Of a stretch of 20,936 nucleotides of DNA, positions 1 through 6,941 are shown one piece after another. Source of the DNA: an uncultured Alistipes sp. GTDB lineage: Bacteria > Bacteroidota > Bacteroidia > Bacteroidales > Rikenellaceae. Location: the NCBI GenBank assembly GCA_904502005.1, contig CAJGDC010000033.1:1-20936 (forward strand), in the 5' to 3' direction. A program made the position numbers and the translations under genes. The notes under the pieces were generated by a model that searched no databases, was not told where the DNA came from, and was given only the letters and a program-made list of their open reading frames with translations. The first letter of the stretch is position 1, and each line of letters opens with the position of its first letter.

Positions 1-6
1 GAAAAA

Positions 7-22
7 CGCAGAACACTCTGCG
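7..22. other. Small hairpin upstream of tRNA-Asn
   Basis: CGCAGA at 7-12 pairs perfectly with TCTGCG at 17-22 around an ACAC loop. No T-run follows, so it does not look like an intrinsic terminator. It may be a spacer or processing structure within a tRNA transcript that begins outside the window. Confidence 0.4.
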
Positions 23-37
23 ATGGTTCTTAAAAAT

Positions 38-111
38 GCCTGAATAGCTCAGTCGGTTAGAGCACATGACTGTTAATCATGGGGTCCTAGGTTCAAGTCC
101 TTGTTCAGGCG
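38..111 (+). tRNA. tRNA-Asn (anticodon GTT)
   Basis: This folds as a complete 74-nt tRNA. The acceptor stem GCCTGAA (38-44) pairs with TTCAGGC (104-110), with discriminator G111. The D-arm has the usual TAGCTCAG...GGTTAGAGC pattern. The anticodon stem CATGA/TCATG carries the loop CTGTTAA, giving anticodon GTT for asparagine. The T-loop is TTCAAGT (92-98), and its stem has one T-T mismatch. The bases after the discriminator read CA, so a full CCA end is probably not encoded. No promoter is visible in the 37 upstream bases. The gene probably belongs to a tRNA cluster continuing to the left and shared with tRNA-Val. Confidence 0.95.
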
Positions 112-139
112 CATTTGCGCGAGGGTTGCAAGAGCGATG

Positions 140-165
140 CCAAAGTAGTGTGGATAGCACTTTGG
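140..165. other. Spacer hairpin between the two tRNA genes
   Basis: CCAAAGT at 140-146 pairs with ACTTTGG at 159-165 around a 12-base loop. It lies in the 93-base spacer between tRNA-Asn and tRNA-Val and lacks a T-run. I interpret it as a processing structure in a joint tRNA precursor. Confidence 0.3.
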
Positions 166-204
166 TTGAACGCAGAAAGTCTTGTTGTCCCAAGCCATAT
201 CTTT

Positions 205-279
205 GGGAGTTTAGCTCAGCTGGTTCAGAGCATCTGCCTTACAAGCAGAGGGTCGGCGGTTCGAATCCGTCAACTCCCA
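205..279 (+). tRNA. tRNA-Val (anticodon TAC)
   Basis: The acceptor stem GGGAGTT (205-211) pairs with AACTCCC (272-278), with discriminator A279. The D-arm TAGCTCAGCTGGTTCAGAGC is canonical. The anticodon stem TCTGC/GCAGA holds the loop CTTACAA, giving anticodon TAC for valine. The T-loop is TTCGAAT. It is the second and last gene of this tRNA unit, since a strong terminator begins 14 bases downstream. A partial inverted copy of its 3' end lies at 404-423. Confidence 0.96.
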
Positions 280-292
280 CAACAATTTAAGG

Positions 293-323
293 CACGTCAC
301 TCATTGAGTGACGTGTTTTTTTT
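293..323 (+). terminator. Rho-independent terminator of the tRNA unit
   Basis: CACGTCACTC (293-302) and GAGTGACGTG (306-315) form a perfect 10-bp stem with an ATT loop, followed immediately by eight T residues (316-323). It ends the tRNA-Asn/tRNA-Val transcript. Confidence 0.93.
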
Positions 324-367
324 GTTTGTATTCAATCTTTGCGTGCAAGCCCGCAGATTATACAAAC

Positions 368-390
368 AAAAAAATACGGGCAGATGCCCG
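368..390 (-). terminator. Minus-strand terminator-like hairpin within the inverted copy
   Basis: Read on the minus strand, CGGGCA (385-390) and TGCCCG (377-382) form a compact stem followed by TA and a run of seven T residues (A-run 368-374 on the plus strand). It could stop read-through from the 622-1764 gene, about 230 bases upstream of it. It may also be only a relic of the duplicated tRNA terminator. Confidence 0.55.
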
Positions 391-423
391 CCTTAAATTG
401 TTAGGGAGTTGACGGAGTTAGAA

Positions 424-621
424 TTAAGTGGGCGGTTACCTCCTCGGTTATTCGCGCACCAAGCACTGCTTGACTGCGCTACCTCGTCGGTGATGACGCG
501 CTGTAGCGAAAGCCACAGCGCGACATTCGAATCCGTGTTTCTTATGGGGACTTGAGAACAAATTTCCAGAATACATATAAACAAAAAAAAGCGGGCAGTT
601 TGCGTAAGCTGTACTGAGTAG
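424..621. other. Gene-free stretch with a GC-rich hairpin
   Basis: I see no convincing gene here. CGCGCTGT (497-504) pairs perfectly with ACAGCGCG (515-522). Inside, GC/GC closes a GAAA tetraloop on the plus strand. On the minus strand the inner A/C mismatch becomes a G-U pair. At 577-598 there is a third copy of the A-rich tail followed by GCGGGCAG, resembling 361-382 but without the second stem arm, so it is a broken terminator copy. No clear terminator hairpin for the minus-strand gene at 622 was found. Confidence 0.45.
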
Positions 622-1764
622 CTACTCAACCAGAACAAACGGTTTAGTTTCGCTGCCGATGAAGCGGTAGAGTGTAGCGGTGCAACTCTGGAAAGGTTTG
701 TTGCGTTTGCGGTGTGAGATATAGAAATAGTTATTTCCCAGGGCGTGTATTCCTGTTGAAGCCTTGTCAAAGTGCCAGCCGCGAACATCTATGTGGTTAG
801 GGTCGGTCATGCCGCGACCGCAAAGGGTAAGGACATTTTGCTTCTTGGCATACTCTACACCTTTAAGATTCTGCTTTTTAGGGGCGATATTGCCATCTAT
901 AACATAGAGTGTAAAGTCGCTAAAATCGCTCTTCTTGGTTTCGTAAGTAGCTAAGAACCAGAAGTTGCGTGTTGCATCGTACTCCATATTCTGTACACCC
1001 CAGTTGCGATTGCCGGTGTAGACGAAATATCTGCCAGCCGGCTTTTTAGGGCCAAAGGTGTGCATAGCCTCCTGAGATAGAGGGTGCTCATACTTTGCCC
1101 AATCTTTGGTGTCGTATTGTAGCAATACTTGGTAGTCGTTGTCTGTACGGTTTGCGTCGCCATAGATTCCGTATGCAATGGTGAGGTAACGCTTGCCGTC
1201 GCTCTTGCCAAACTTAGGACCGAAGGTTATGCCGTCAAAACCACTGCAACCATAGCGGTGCTCAAGGGTCTTGCCGTTACTTACAACCTTAGCCTCAAAA
1301 TCCTCAAGAACTGTTGGGAGGTATACAGATGTCATGATGCCATCCTTCTCTGCATTCATGCCCTCGCTGGTAATCTTGTCTACGTCGAAAATAGCAACGT
1401 AGAAGGCTGAATCCCAGTACTTTGAAGTGTTTTCCTGCTGAAGAATGCCGCGACCGATAGAGTCGTTTTTGTACTCCAATGAACCATATATGCGACCATC
1501 CTCCTCGTTGAACTCAATGCAGCCGAGGTGGCCAAGTAGACCCTTTACTGTGCCGATAATATTTCCTTGCAGGTCAGCCTTGATGAGCATGGTGGTGAAT
1601 GAGTAGTAGATATATCCTTTCTTTGCATCTACGGCAATGCCCTGTATGTGACCCGCCTTCCACTCTTGTGAGTAGATTGTACGTGGTAGCTCGTTAATAC
1701 TCTGTGCCGAGATGGTTGCAACGCTGAAAATAAGTGCTGCAGCAAGTGTGATTAGATGTTTCAT
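622..1764 (-). CDS. Secreted beta-propeller-like protein of unknown function
   Basis: The protein has 380 residues. An N-terminal signal peptide is evident: a basic start, a hydrophobic run over residues 4-18, and a SAQS site near residue 21. The mature part shows repeating strands such as GIAVDAKKGYIYYSF, GCIEFNEEDGRIYGSL and GVQNMEYDATRNFWFLATY, where a hydrophobic strand is followed by D and G turns. This pattern is typical of NHL or six-bladed propeller proteins. No catalytic motif, lipobox or C-terminal sorting domain is recognisable. It begins 15 bases after a small membrane-protein gene, so the two probably share a transcript. The function and ligand are unknown; a periplasmic or surface binding or scaffold role is inference. 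I do not recognise the family by name. Confidence 0.85.
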   Translation of the reverse strand: MKHLITLAAALIFSVATISAQSINELPRTIYSQEWKAGHIQGIAVDAKKGYIYYSFTTMLIKADLQGNIIGTVKGLLGHLGCIEFNEEDGRIYGSLEYKNDSIGRGILQQENTSKYWDSAFYVAIFDVDKITSEGMNAEKDGIMTSVYLPTVLEDFEAKVVSNGKTLEHRYGCSGFDGITFGPKFGKSDGKRYLTIAYGIYGDANRTDNDYQVLLQYDTKDWAKYEHPLSQEAMHTFGPKKPAGRYFVYTGNRNWGVQNMEYDATRNFWFLATYETKKSDFSDFTLYVIDGNIAPKKQNLKGVEYAKKQNVLTLCGRGMTDPNHIDVRGWHFDKASTGIHALGNNYFYISHRKRNKPFQSCTATLYRFIGSETKPFVLVE

Positions 1765-1779
1765 GGCTATTTTAAGATG

Positions 1780-2037
1780 TTATTTTGCAGTTGAGTGGTC
1801 GATGTCGCAGCCGGCACAGTTGCCAGTGCATAGAGTGTCTGTCTCGCAGTTCTCGGCTGCTATATCCTCGCGAGTCTCCTGAACAGCGCATTTGATGCCG
1901 AGCTTTTTCATGTTGGGATTTGTAGAGATTTCTGACTCTATGTGGTGCCCCTTAACCATAAGGGTTATTGATAGCGCAATTGCAAAGAAAGCGACTGCTC
2001 CGATGGCGCAAAGTATAACTACTAAATAATTGACCAT
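1780..2037 (-). CDS. Small single-pass membrane protein with Cys-rich tail
   Basis: I place the start at ATG 2037, giving 85 residues. An upstream in-frame TTG at 2043 would add only two. The first 28 residues form one transmembrane helix. The short tail carries KLGIKCAVQ and then a cluster C-x5-C-x3-C-x2-C (ENCETDTLCTGNCAGCDID) that could bind metal or form disulfides. The pattern loosely recalls small Cys-rich membrane helpers such as NqrM, but the match is not good enough to name it. It lies upstream of the secreted propeller-like gene and divergently from trkA, across about 100 bases of AT-rich DNA. Its function is unknown. Confidence 0.75.
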   Translation of the reverse strand: MVNYLVVILCAIGAVAFFAIALSITLMVKGHHIESEISTNPNMKKLGIKCAVQETREDIAAENCETDTLCTGNCAGCDIDHSTAK

Positions 2038-2090
2038 AAGCAAGTTGTAAAATTTACTTAAATTTATTTCAAATTAAAGTTTTCTAAAAC

Positions 2091-2121
2091 TTTGTTTTCT
2101 CGCTACAAATTTATAAATTTG
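2091..2121 (+). promoter_or_regulatory. Bacteroidetes-type promoter for trkA
   Basis: A -33 TTTG (2091-2094) and a -7 TAAATTTG (2114-2121) are separated by exactly 19 bases, matching the Bacteroidetes primary-sigma consensus TTTG/TAnnTTTG. The trkA start codon follows 20 bases later, implying a short 5' leader. Confidence 0.75.
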
Positions 2122-2140
2122 TCTGAAATTTTGCAAACCT

Positions 2141-3478
2141 ATGAGAATCGTAATTTCGGGAGTAGAGGAGATGGGTTACCATCTTGCCAAAATGCTAAGC
2201 GGTAATGGGCATGATATCACTGTGATAGATCAGGATTCAAAGCTTCTTGCGGAGCTTAGTTCGTTGGCAGATATTATCACTATTGAGGGCGATGCAACTA
2301 CCTTTGCAGTGTTGCGCAAAGCCTCGGTGCGTAAGTGTGACCTCTATATTGCTGTGGACTCTATTGAGAATGATAATGTACTCTCGGCAATCATGGCAAA
2401 GCAGTTGGGAGCCAAGAAGTCTATTGCTCGCATTGATAATAACGAGTATCTTGAGCCGAATAATAAGGAGATGTTTATTGATATGGGCATTGACTACCTG
2501 CTCTATCCGGAAAAGATTGCGGCTGAGGAGGTTATCAATCTGCTTGGTCACTCTGCTACCACTGAATTTGTGGACTTCTCGGGTGGTAAACTCTCGCTTG
2601 TTGTCTTTCGTCTTGAGCCAAACTCGCAGCTTGTTGGTAGGGCAATTTCGGGTTTTGATGAGCAGAGCCATCTAAATTACCGCACTGTAGCAATTATGCG
2701 CGATGGGAATACTATTATCCCTAAGTCGACGGATGCCTATATGGTGGGTGATATGGTCTATGTTATCTCTCGTCACGATGCGGTGTCGGATGTTATGGCG
2801 CTGTCGGGTAAGGGTAGCGTTGATATTAACAATATGATGATTCTTGGAGGCTCGCGTATTGGTGTGCAGATAGCTCAGGAGTTGCAGGATGAGGTGAATA
2901 TTAAACTTATAGACTACAATGCCGACAAGGCATACCGCCTGGCGGAGATGCTTGAGCGCACGCTTATCATTCACCAAGATGGTCGCGATACGGAGGCTAT
3001 GATGGAGGAGGGCCTGGCAAATATGGACGCCTTTGTTGCCGTTACTGGTCGTAGTGAGACAAATATTCTTACAGCAATGCTTGCCAAGCGTATGGGCGTG
3101 AAGCGAGTGATTGCTGAGGTGGAGAATATGAACTATATCAACATTGCTGACTCTGTGGGTGTTGATACGATAATAAACAAGAAGATTGTTACCGCGTCAA
3201 ATATCTTCCGCTTCACAATGTCTACAGATGTGCTGGCAATTAAGTGTCTTACAGGTAGTGATGCGGAGGTGCTGGAGTTTATTGTCAAGCCAAATTCGCC
3301 AGCGACTAAGTCGCCAATCGCAGAGATGGGACTGCCAGAAGATGTTATTATCGGCGGTGTTGTTCGTGGAGATAAGGTCTTTATTGCAACGGAGAGCATG
3401 CAGATTAACGCCTATGATAGAGTAGTGGTCTTTGCAATGCCATCGGCGATAGCAGATATTGGTTACTATTTTAATTAG
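2141..3478 (+). CDS. trkA: Trk potassium uptake regulatory subunit TrkA
   Basis: TrkA is the cytoplasmic nucleotide-binding gating subunit that sits under the TrkH/TrkG K+ channel. The 445 residues match the usual two-fold layout: RCK-N (about 1-120), RCK-C (about 140-220), RCK-N (about 228-345) and RCK-C (about 365-445). Supporting segments are HDITVIDQD and VNIKLIDYN, each an acidic end of strand 2 that contacts the nucleotide ribose, and the conserved run SETNILTAMLAKRMG. Both glycine loops are unusual: GVEEMG at 7-12 and GGSRIG in the second half, each lacking the middle glycine of GxGxxG. No trkH lies next to it; the next gene is a nucleoside kinase 18 bases downstream. The start is fixed by the promoter just upstream. 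Confidence 0.93.
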   Translation: MRIVISGVEEMGYHLAKMLSGNGHDITVIDQDSKLLAELSSLADIITIEGDATTFAVLRKASVRKCDLYIAVDSIENDNVLSAIMAKQLGAKKSIARIDNNEYLEPNNKEMFIDMGIDYLLYPEKIAAEEVINLLGHSATTEFVDFSGGKLSLVVFRLEPNSQLVGRAISGFDEQSHLNYRTVAIMRDGNTIIPKSTDAYMVGDMVYVISRHDAVSDVMALSGKGSVDINNMMILGGSRIGVQIAQELQDEVNIKLIDYNADKAYRLAEMLERTLIIHQDGRDTEAMMEEGLANMDAFVAVTGRSETNILTAMLAKRMGVKRVIAEVENMNYINIADSVGVDTIINKKIVTASNIFRFTMSTDVLAIKCLTGSDAEVLEFIVKPNSPATKSPIAEMGLPEDVIIGGVVRGDKVFIATESMQINAYDRVVVFAMPSAIADIGYYFN

Positions 3479-3496
3479 AATTAAAGTTCAAGAGAT

Positions 3497-4132
3497 ATGT
3501 ATATAGCAATTGCAGGAAATATCGGTAGTGGTAAGACAACCCTCACCGAGATACTTACAAAGCACTACGGTGCTAAGGCTTACTATGAGGATGTAGATAA
3601 TCCTTATATTTCAGACTTTTACGAGGATATGAATCGCTGGGCATTTCAGTTTCAGGTTCACTTCCTTGCTAGTCGTATTCGTCAGACGATAGATATGCTA
3701 TCGGATGGGTCGCAGAATGTCTTTCAGGATAGAACTATCTATGAAGATGCCCATATTTTTGCGGGAAATCTTCATCAGATGGGACTTATGTCGGGTCGTG
3801 ATTTCGGTACCTATATGAAGATTTTTGACATCTCTACCGACCTTATACCTAAGCCAGATTTGTTGATATACCTCAAGTCGAGCATTGATACCCTTGTTCG
3901 TCAGATTCGCAAGCGTGGCAGGGAGTATGAGCAGAATATTGATATTGACTACCTCAAGCGACTTAATGACCGCTATGATGAGTGGGTGAGCAACTATGAG
4001 GGTGAGGTCTTTGTTATTGATAAGGATAATAGCGACTTTGTTGAGAATATCAAGGTTTTGGACTCATTGTATGCACGCCTTGACGAGATTCATGCTGAGC
4101 ATCCGGCAGTGCGTCAGGCAAGCCTATTTTAA
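3497..4132 (+). CDS. Deoxynucleoside kinase
   Basis: This is a cytoplasmic salvage enzyme that phosphorylates deoxynucleosides with ATP to feed dNTP pools. The 211 residues fit the dNK/dGK family length. The Walker A loop GNIGSGKTT is at 7-15, the catalytic acidic residue is probably E31 (YYEDVDNPY), and the DRT-IYED motif lies at 78-84, equivalent to the family DRS motif. An arginine-rich lid (RQIRKRGREYE) follows. Substrate preference (dA/dC/dG/T) cannot be read with confidence. The protein ends in QASLF, which resembles a sliding-clamp binding pentapeptide. It follows trkA by 18 bases and is probably cotranscribed. Its stop codon abuts the palindromic element at 4132. Confidence 0.9.
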   Translation: MYIAIAGNIGSGKTTLTEILTKHYGAKAYYEDVDNPYISDFYEDMNRWAFQFQVHFLASRIRQTIDMLSDGSQNVFQDRTIYEDAHIFAGNLHQMGLMSGRDFGTYMKIFDISTDLIPKPDLLIYLKSSIDTLVRQIRKRGREYEQNIDIDYLKRLNDRYDEWVSNYEGEVFVIDKDNSDFVENIKVLDSLYARLDEIHAEHPAVRQASLF

Positions 4133-4294
4133 GAAACTGTTTAAAATTTATTTACTTCATTCTTTTATGCTCTTTACGACTCTTTTTTCTTCTAATTCTC
4201 GTTATATAGTCACCGCTATACGCCTCAAATTAGAAGAAAAAATAGCCACAAAATAGCTATAAGATAATTTCGCAAACAAATTTAAACTGTTTCT
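4132..4294. mobile_element. MITE-like palindromic element with terminal inverted repeats
   Basis: The 163 bp between the kinase stop and the methyltransferase start are bounded by imperfect terminal inverted repeats. The left is agaaactgtttaaaattt (4132-4149) and the right is aaatttaaactgtttct (4278-4294). They differ by one indel and one base. Nested inside is a perfect 15-nt inverted repeat, ttttttcttctaatt (4183-4197) against 4228-4242, which encloses TATAG/CTATA. There is no open reading frame of note. The inner palindrome has T before and A after, opposite to a terminator. No clear target-site duplication is visible, so the mobile origin is inferred from structure only. Confidence 0.5.
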
Positions 4295-4299
4295 AAGTT

Positions 4300-5664
4300 A
4301 TGCAACCACTACCGCAACAATTTGTAGTTAATATGCGCCACCAATTGGGTGACAGCTCTGCAGAGGCTCTCTTTGAGGCTTTGGAGAGCAGTTCGCCAAT
4401 CTCTGTGCGACTCAATCCATATAAGTGGCATGCAGAGGAGTATGGAACGGCTGTTCCGTGGGGTGAGTGGGGTAGATATTTGGACACTAGACCTCAGTTT
4501 ACTACAGAGATTCCCTTTGTGGCAGGGGCGTACTACGTTCAGGAGGCGGGCTCTCAGTTTATTGCCCATATCCTCAAAACAGAGGGTATTTATGGGGGTA
4601 AAATTATAGATATGTGTGCAGCCCCAGGTGGTAAGACTACTCTCTATTCGGCTCTTGTGGGTGATAGGGGGTTGGTGCTTGCAAATGAGTATGTAAGAAA
4701 CCGCGCCAATGTTCTTGCTGATAATGTTCGTAAGTGGGGCCTTGGTAATGTCGTTGTGACAAATAACGACCCGCAACATATAGCAGCTTTTGAGCAGTGG
4801 GCTGACGTGGTGGCTGTGGATGCCCCTTGCTCTGGCGAGGGTATGTTTCGCAAAGATGAGGTGGCACGCAGTGAGTGGACAGCGCAGAGTGTAGATATGT
4901 GCGCTGCACGACAGGTGGATATTCTCCGTCAGGCATGGAAGAGCCTCAAAGCGGGCGGATTGCTGATATATAGCACCTGTACATTCAATACGACTGAAGA
5001 TGAGGGTATTCTGGAGCAGATGACCTCTGAGTGGGGTGAGGAGATAGAGCCGAGCACCGAGATTGCCGTTTCGGATGACTGGGGTGTGGAGTGTATTAAG
5101 GTTGGTGATTTTCAGGGCTTTAGATTCTTTCCGCATAGGGTAAAGAGTGAGGGATTCTTTGTCGCCGTAGCTCGTAAACGTGCTGATGTTGGGGGGCGAA
5201 GCGTAACTCCAAAGCCTCGTAAAAAGATTATGGCCGATGCACCACGTGAGGCGATAAAGGAGCTTTCGCGTTGGGTTGTTGACTCTGAAACTCTGCGCTT
5301 TGCACAGGTCGCAGATAGCTATTACGCCTATCCGGCGGAATATTTTGAGACTATACGTTCTCTTGCCAATAACCTTACAGTGATATACTCTGGCGTGGAG
5401 ATGGGTCAAATTTTTAAGGGTAAGCTTAAGCCGGAGTGGTCACTCTCGCAGTCAGTGTGGTATAACCGTGATGTTGTGCCATCGGTGGAGTTGGAGCGTG
5501 AGGTGGCACTTGATTACCTGAGAAAAAAGGATGTTTCGGCAGGGATATTTGTTGAAGGTATAAACCTTGTCAGTTCAGATGGCTATGCTCTTGGCTTTGT
5601 AAAAAGAGTTGGAAACAGGGTAAATAATGGCTACCCTAATTCGTTGAAAATAAATAATCTATAG
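4300..5664 (+). CDS. RsmF-like rRNA (cytosine-C5) methyltransferase
   Basis: This NOL1/NOP2/Sun-family enzyme transfers a methyl group from S-adenosylmethionine to C5 of a cytosine, most likely in 16S rRNA as in the RsmF branch. The 454 residues contain the N-terminal domain ending in YYVQEAGSQ (79-86), the SAM-binding loop DMCAAPGGKT (104-113), motif IV DAPCSGEG (174-181, Cys177) and motif VI YSTCTFN (224-230, Cys227). The two cysteines are the pair that forms and releases the covalent intermediate. The C-terminal 170 residues match the extra RsmF/PUA-like RNA-binding region. The exact target base is not predictable. It begins five bases after the palindromic element and runs into the MerR gene with a two-base gap. 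Confidence 0.9.
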   Translation: MQPLPQQFVVNMRHQLGDSSAEALFEALESSSPISVRLNPYKWHAEEYGTAVPWGEWGRYLDTRPQFTTEIPFVAGAYYVQEAGSQFIAHILKTEGIYGGKIIDMCAAPGGKTTLYSALVGDRGLVLANEYVRNRANVLADNVRKWGLGNVVVTNNDPQHIAAFEQWADVVAVDAPCSGEGMFRKDEVARSEWTAQSVDMCAARQVDILRQAWKSLKAGGLLIYSTCTFNTTEDEGILEQMTSEWGEEIEPSTEIAVSDDWGVECIKVGDFQGFRFFPHRVKSEGFFVAVARKRADVGGRSVTPKPRKKIMADAPREAIKELSRWVVDSETLRFAQVADSYYAYPAEYFETIRSLANNLTVIYSGVEMGQIFKGKLKPEWSLSQSVWYNRDVVPSVELEREVALDYLRKKDVSAGIFVEGINLVSSDGYALGFVKRVGNRVNNGYPNSLKINNL

Positions 5665-5666
5665 AT

Positions 5667-6146
5667 ATGAGCGAGAAGTTATTTTATACTATGGGAGAGG
5701 TGGCAGAGATGTTTGATGTCAATGCCTCGCTGATTCGTTACTGGGGCACTCAATTCCCGAGTCTTAAACCTCAGCGCAATAAGAAGGGAAATCGTCTCTT
5801 TTCGCCAGCAGATATTGAGACGCTAAAGCGTATATATCACTATGTTAAGGAGTGTGGTATGACCCTTGAGGGTGCGAAGAAGGCGTTGCGTGGTGACCGC
5901 TCTCAGGAGCCTGAGGCAAATGTCAATATGGAGCTGTTGGAGCGTCTGCAGTCACTGCGCTCAATGCTACTCGCTGTAAGAGAGAGCCTTGATGAGCAGC
6001 CAGAGCAGGTCGCTGCACCAGTTGAGTCAAAAGTTGAGGTGGCTAAGGATGCAGAGGTTGTAGTAGAGGCTCCTATTGTGGCGGAGAACGCTGTGGAGCA
6101 AGCTCCAAAGCCAAAATATCGTGAGCAGACCCTTTTTGATTGGTAG
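5667..6146 (+). CDS. MerR-family transcriptional regulator
   Basis: The N-terminal winged helix (residues about 5-75) starts YTMGEVAEMFDVNASLIRYW, followed by the wing with NKKGNRLFSPADIETLKRIYHYV. This is the classic MerR DNA-binding layout. The C-terminal half is an acidic, Ala/Val/Glu-rich low-complexity tail ending in EQTLFDW, with no metal-binding cysteines or recognised effector domain, so the signal is unknown. The 159-residue length is normal for the short MerR proteins of Bacteroidetes. It is tightly packed between the methyltransferase (two-base gap) and nif3 (three-base gap), so it is cotranscribed and may act on distant targets. Confidence 0.88.
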   Translation: MSEKLFYTMGEVAEMFDVNASLIRYWGTQFPSLKPQRNKKGNRLFSPADIETLKRIYHYVKECGMTLEGAKKALRGDRSQEPEANVNMELLERLQSLRSMLLAVRESLDEQPEQVAAPVESKVEVAKDAEVVVEAPIVAENAVEQAPKPKYREQTLFDW

Positions 6147-6149
6147 CGT

Positions 6150-6941
6150 ATGAAGGTTAGAGATATTACCGAGCGCATTGAGTCCTTTGCGCCTTTGGCA
6201 TTGCAGGAGAGTTATGATAATGCAGGACTTATTGTCGGTAGATACGACAATGAGCTGACGGGTGGCGTACTGCTTGCTGTAGATGTTACCGATGAGGTTA
6301 TCGACGAGGCATTAGAGAAGGGGTGCGGTATGATTATTACCCACCATCCGATTGTTTTCAATGCTATGAAGCGATTTAATTCAGCCTCTCTTGTTGAGCG
6401 TTGTGTTGAGCGTGCCATTAAGCACGATATTGCCCTCTATGCATGTCATACAAACCTTGATGCAGCTGTGGGTGGCATGAGCTGGCGTTTGGGTCAGATG
6501 CTTGGCGTGGAGAATATGCAGGCTCTTGAGGCGGCGGCTGATGGAACTGGCTTTGGTGTAGTCGGAGACCTTGCTCAGCCTATGGCAGTTGAGGAGTTTT
6601 TTGCCCTTCTGCGCTCGACTCTTGGTTGTAAGGCTGTGCGCCATAGTAAGGTTGTAAAGTCTGAGATTCAACGCATAGCTATATGCACCGGTGCGGGTGG
6701 TTCGCTCATCGAACAAGCTGCACAGAGTGGGTGCGATGTATATGTTACTGCCGATGTGAAGTATAACCAATATTACCTGCCTGATGGTCGATTTGTGCTG
6801 TGCGATGTGGGTCATTATGAGAGTGAATATTGCGCTATTGATTTATTATTCGATATTTTGGCGGATTTGTCAAAAATTTTTAGTAACTTTGCGCTCCATA
6901 AGAGCGCTAAGACAGAAAACCCAATGTATTACTCGATGTAA
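6150..6941 (+). CDS. Nif3-like dinuclear metal centre protein
   Basis: This belongs to the NIF3/YbgI (GTP cyclohydrolase I type 2 homologue) family, which forms hexameric rings with a two-metal site; the true substrate is unsettled. Metal ligands are visible: THHP with H65 and H66, CHTNLD with D104, and GHYESE with H222 and E226. At 263 residues it is the short form, without the PII-like insertion found in the roughly 370-residue members. It overlaps regulatory signals at its 3' end: a promoter-like box at 6884-6891 and a hairpin spanning the stop codon. The gene order with a MerR upstream and a zinc-ribbon coiled-coil gene downstream is typical of Bacteroidetes. Confidence 0.9.
   Translation: MKVRDITERIESFAPLALQESYDNAGLIVGRYDNELTGGVLLAVDVTDEVIDEALEKGCGMIITHHPIVFNAMKRFNSASLVERCVERAIKHDIALYACHTNLDAAVGGMSWRLGQMLGVENMQALEAAADGTGFGVVGDLAQPMAVEEFFALLRSTLGCKAVRHSKVVKSEIQRIAICTGAGGSLIEQAAQSGCDVYVTADVKYNQYYLPDGRFVLCDVGHYESEYCAIDLLFDILADLSKIFSNFALHKSAKTENPMYYSM
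6884..6891 (+). promoter_or_regulatory. Possible internal promoter (-7 box) in the end of nif3
   Basis: TAACTTTG fits the Bacteroidetes -7 consensus TAnnTTTG. The candidate TTTG elements upstream lie 14 and 23 bases away, not the usual 19-21, so the -33 box is poor. It would give the zinc-ribbon gene its own transcript with a leader of about 95 bases. The box also encodes part of the conserved Nif3 C-terminus, so it may be coincidence. Confidence 0.35.

Larger units (their letters stand above)
266..423. repeat. Inverted duplication of tRNA-Val 3' end plus terminator tail
   Basis: TCCGTCAACTCCC (266-278), the tRNA-Val 3' end, recurs as its reverse complement at 404-416. On the minus strand the similarity extends into the T-loop, to about 423, with one substitution and one inserted base. 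The 13-mer AACAATTTAAGGC (281-293) recurs inverted and perfect at 390-402. The T-run tail TTTTTTTGTTTGTA (317-330) recurs inverted and perfect at 361-374. Only the hairpin stems between these blocks differ. The right arm is therefore a head-to-head partial copy of the tRNA 3' end and its terminator, with no intact tRNA left. Confidence 0.85.

Noticed and set aside
266..416. Duplicated tRNA 3' end as an attachment site of an integrated element
   Set aside because: Integration leaves direct repeats flanking a cargo region. Here the copies are inverted, only about 110 bp apart, and no integrase is present.
393..788. 131-residue minus-strand open frame
   Set aside because: It overlaps the end of the secreted propeller-like gene in another frame and runs through terminator relics and the inverted tRNA copy. 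No start signal or recognisable domain.
4309..5409. 366-residue minus-strand open frame
   Set aside because: It lies entirely antisense to the RsmF-like gene, which has all its catalytic motifs; the antisense product shows no domain.
6123..6146. MerR C-terminal EQTLFDW as a second clamp-binding motif
   Set aside because: The spacing between Gln and Leu-Phe is one residue short of the QxxLF consensus, so it is probably coincidence.
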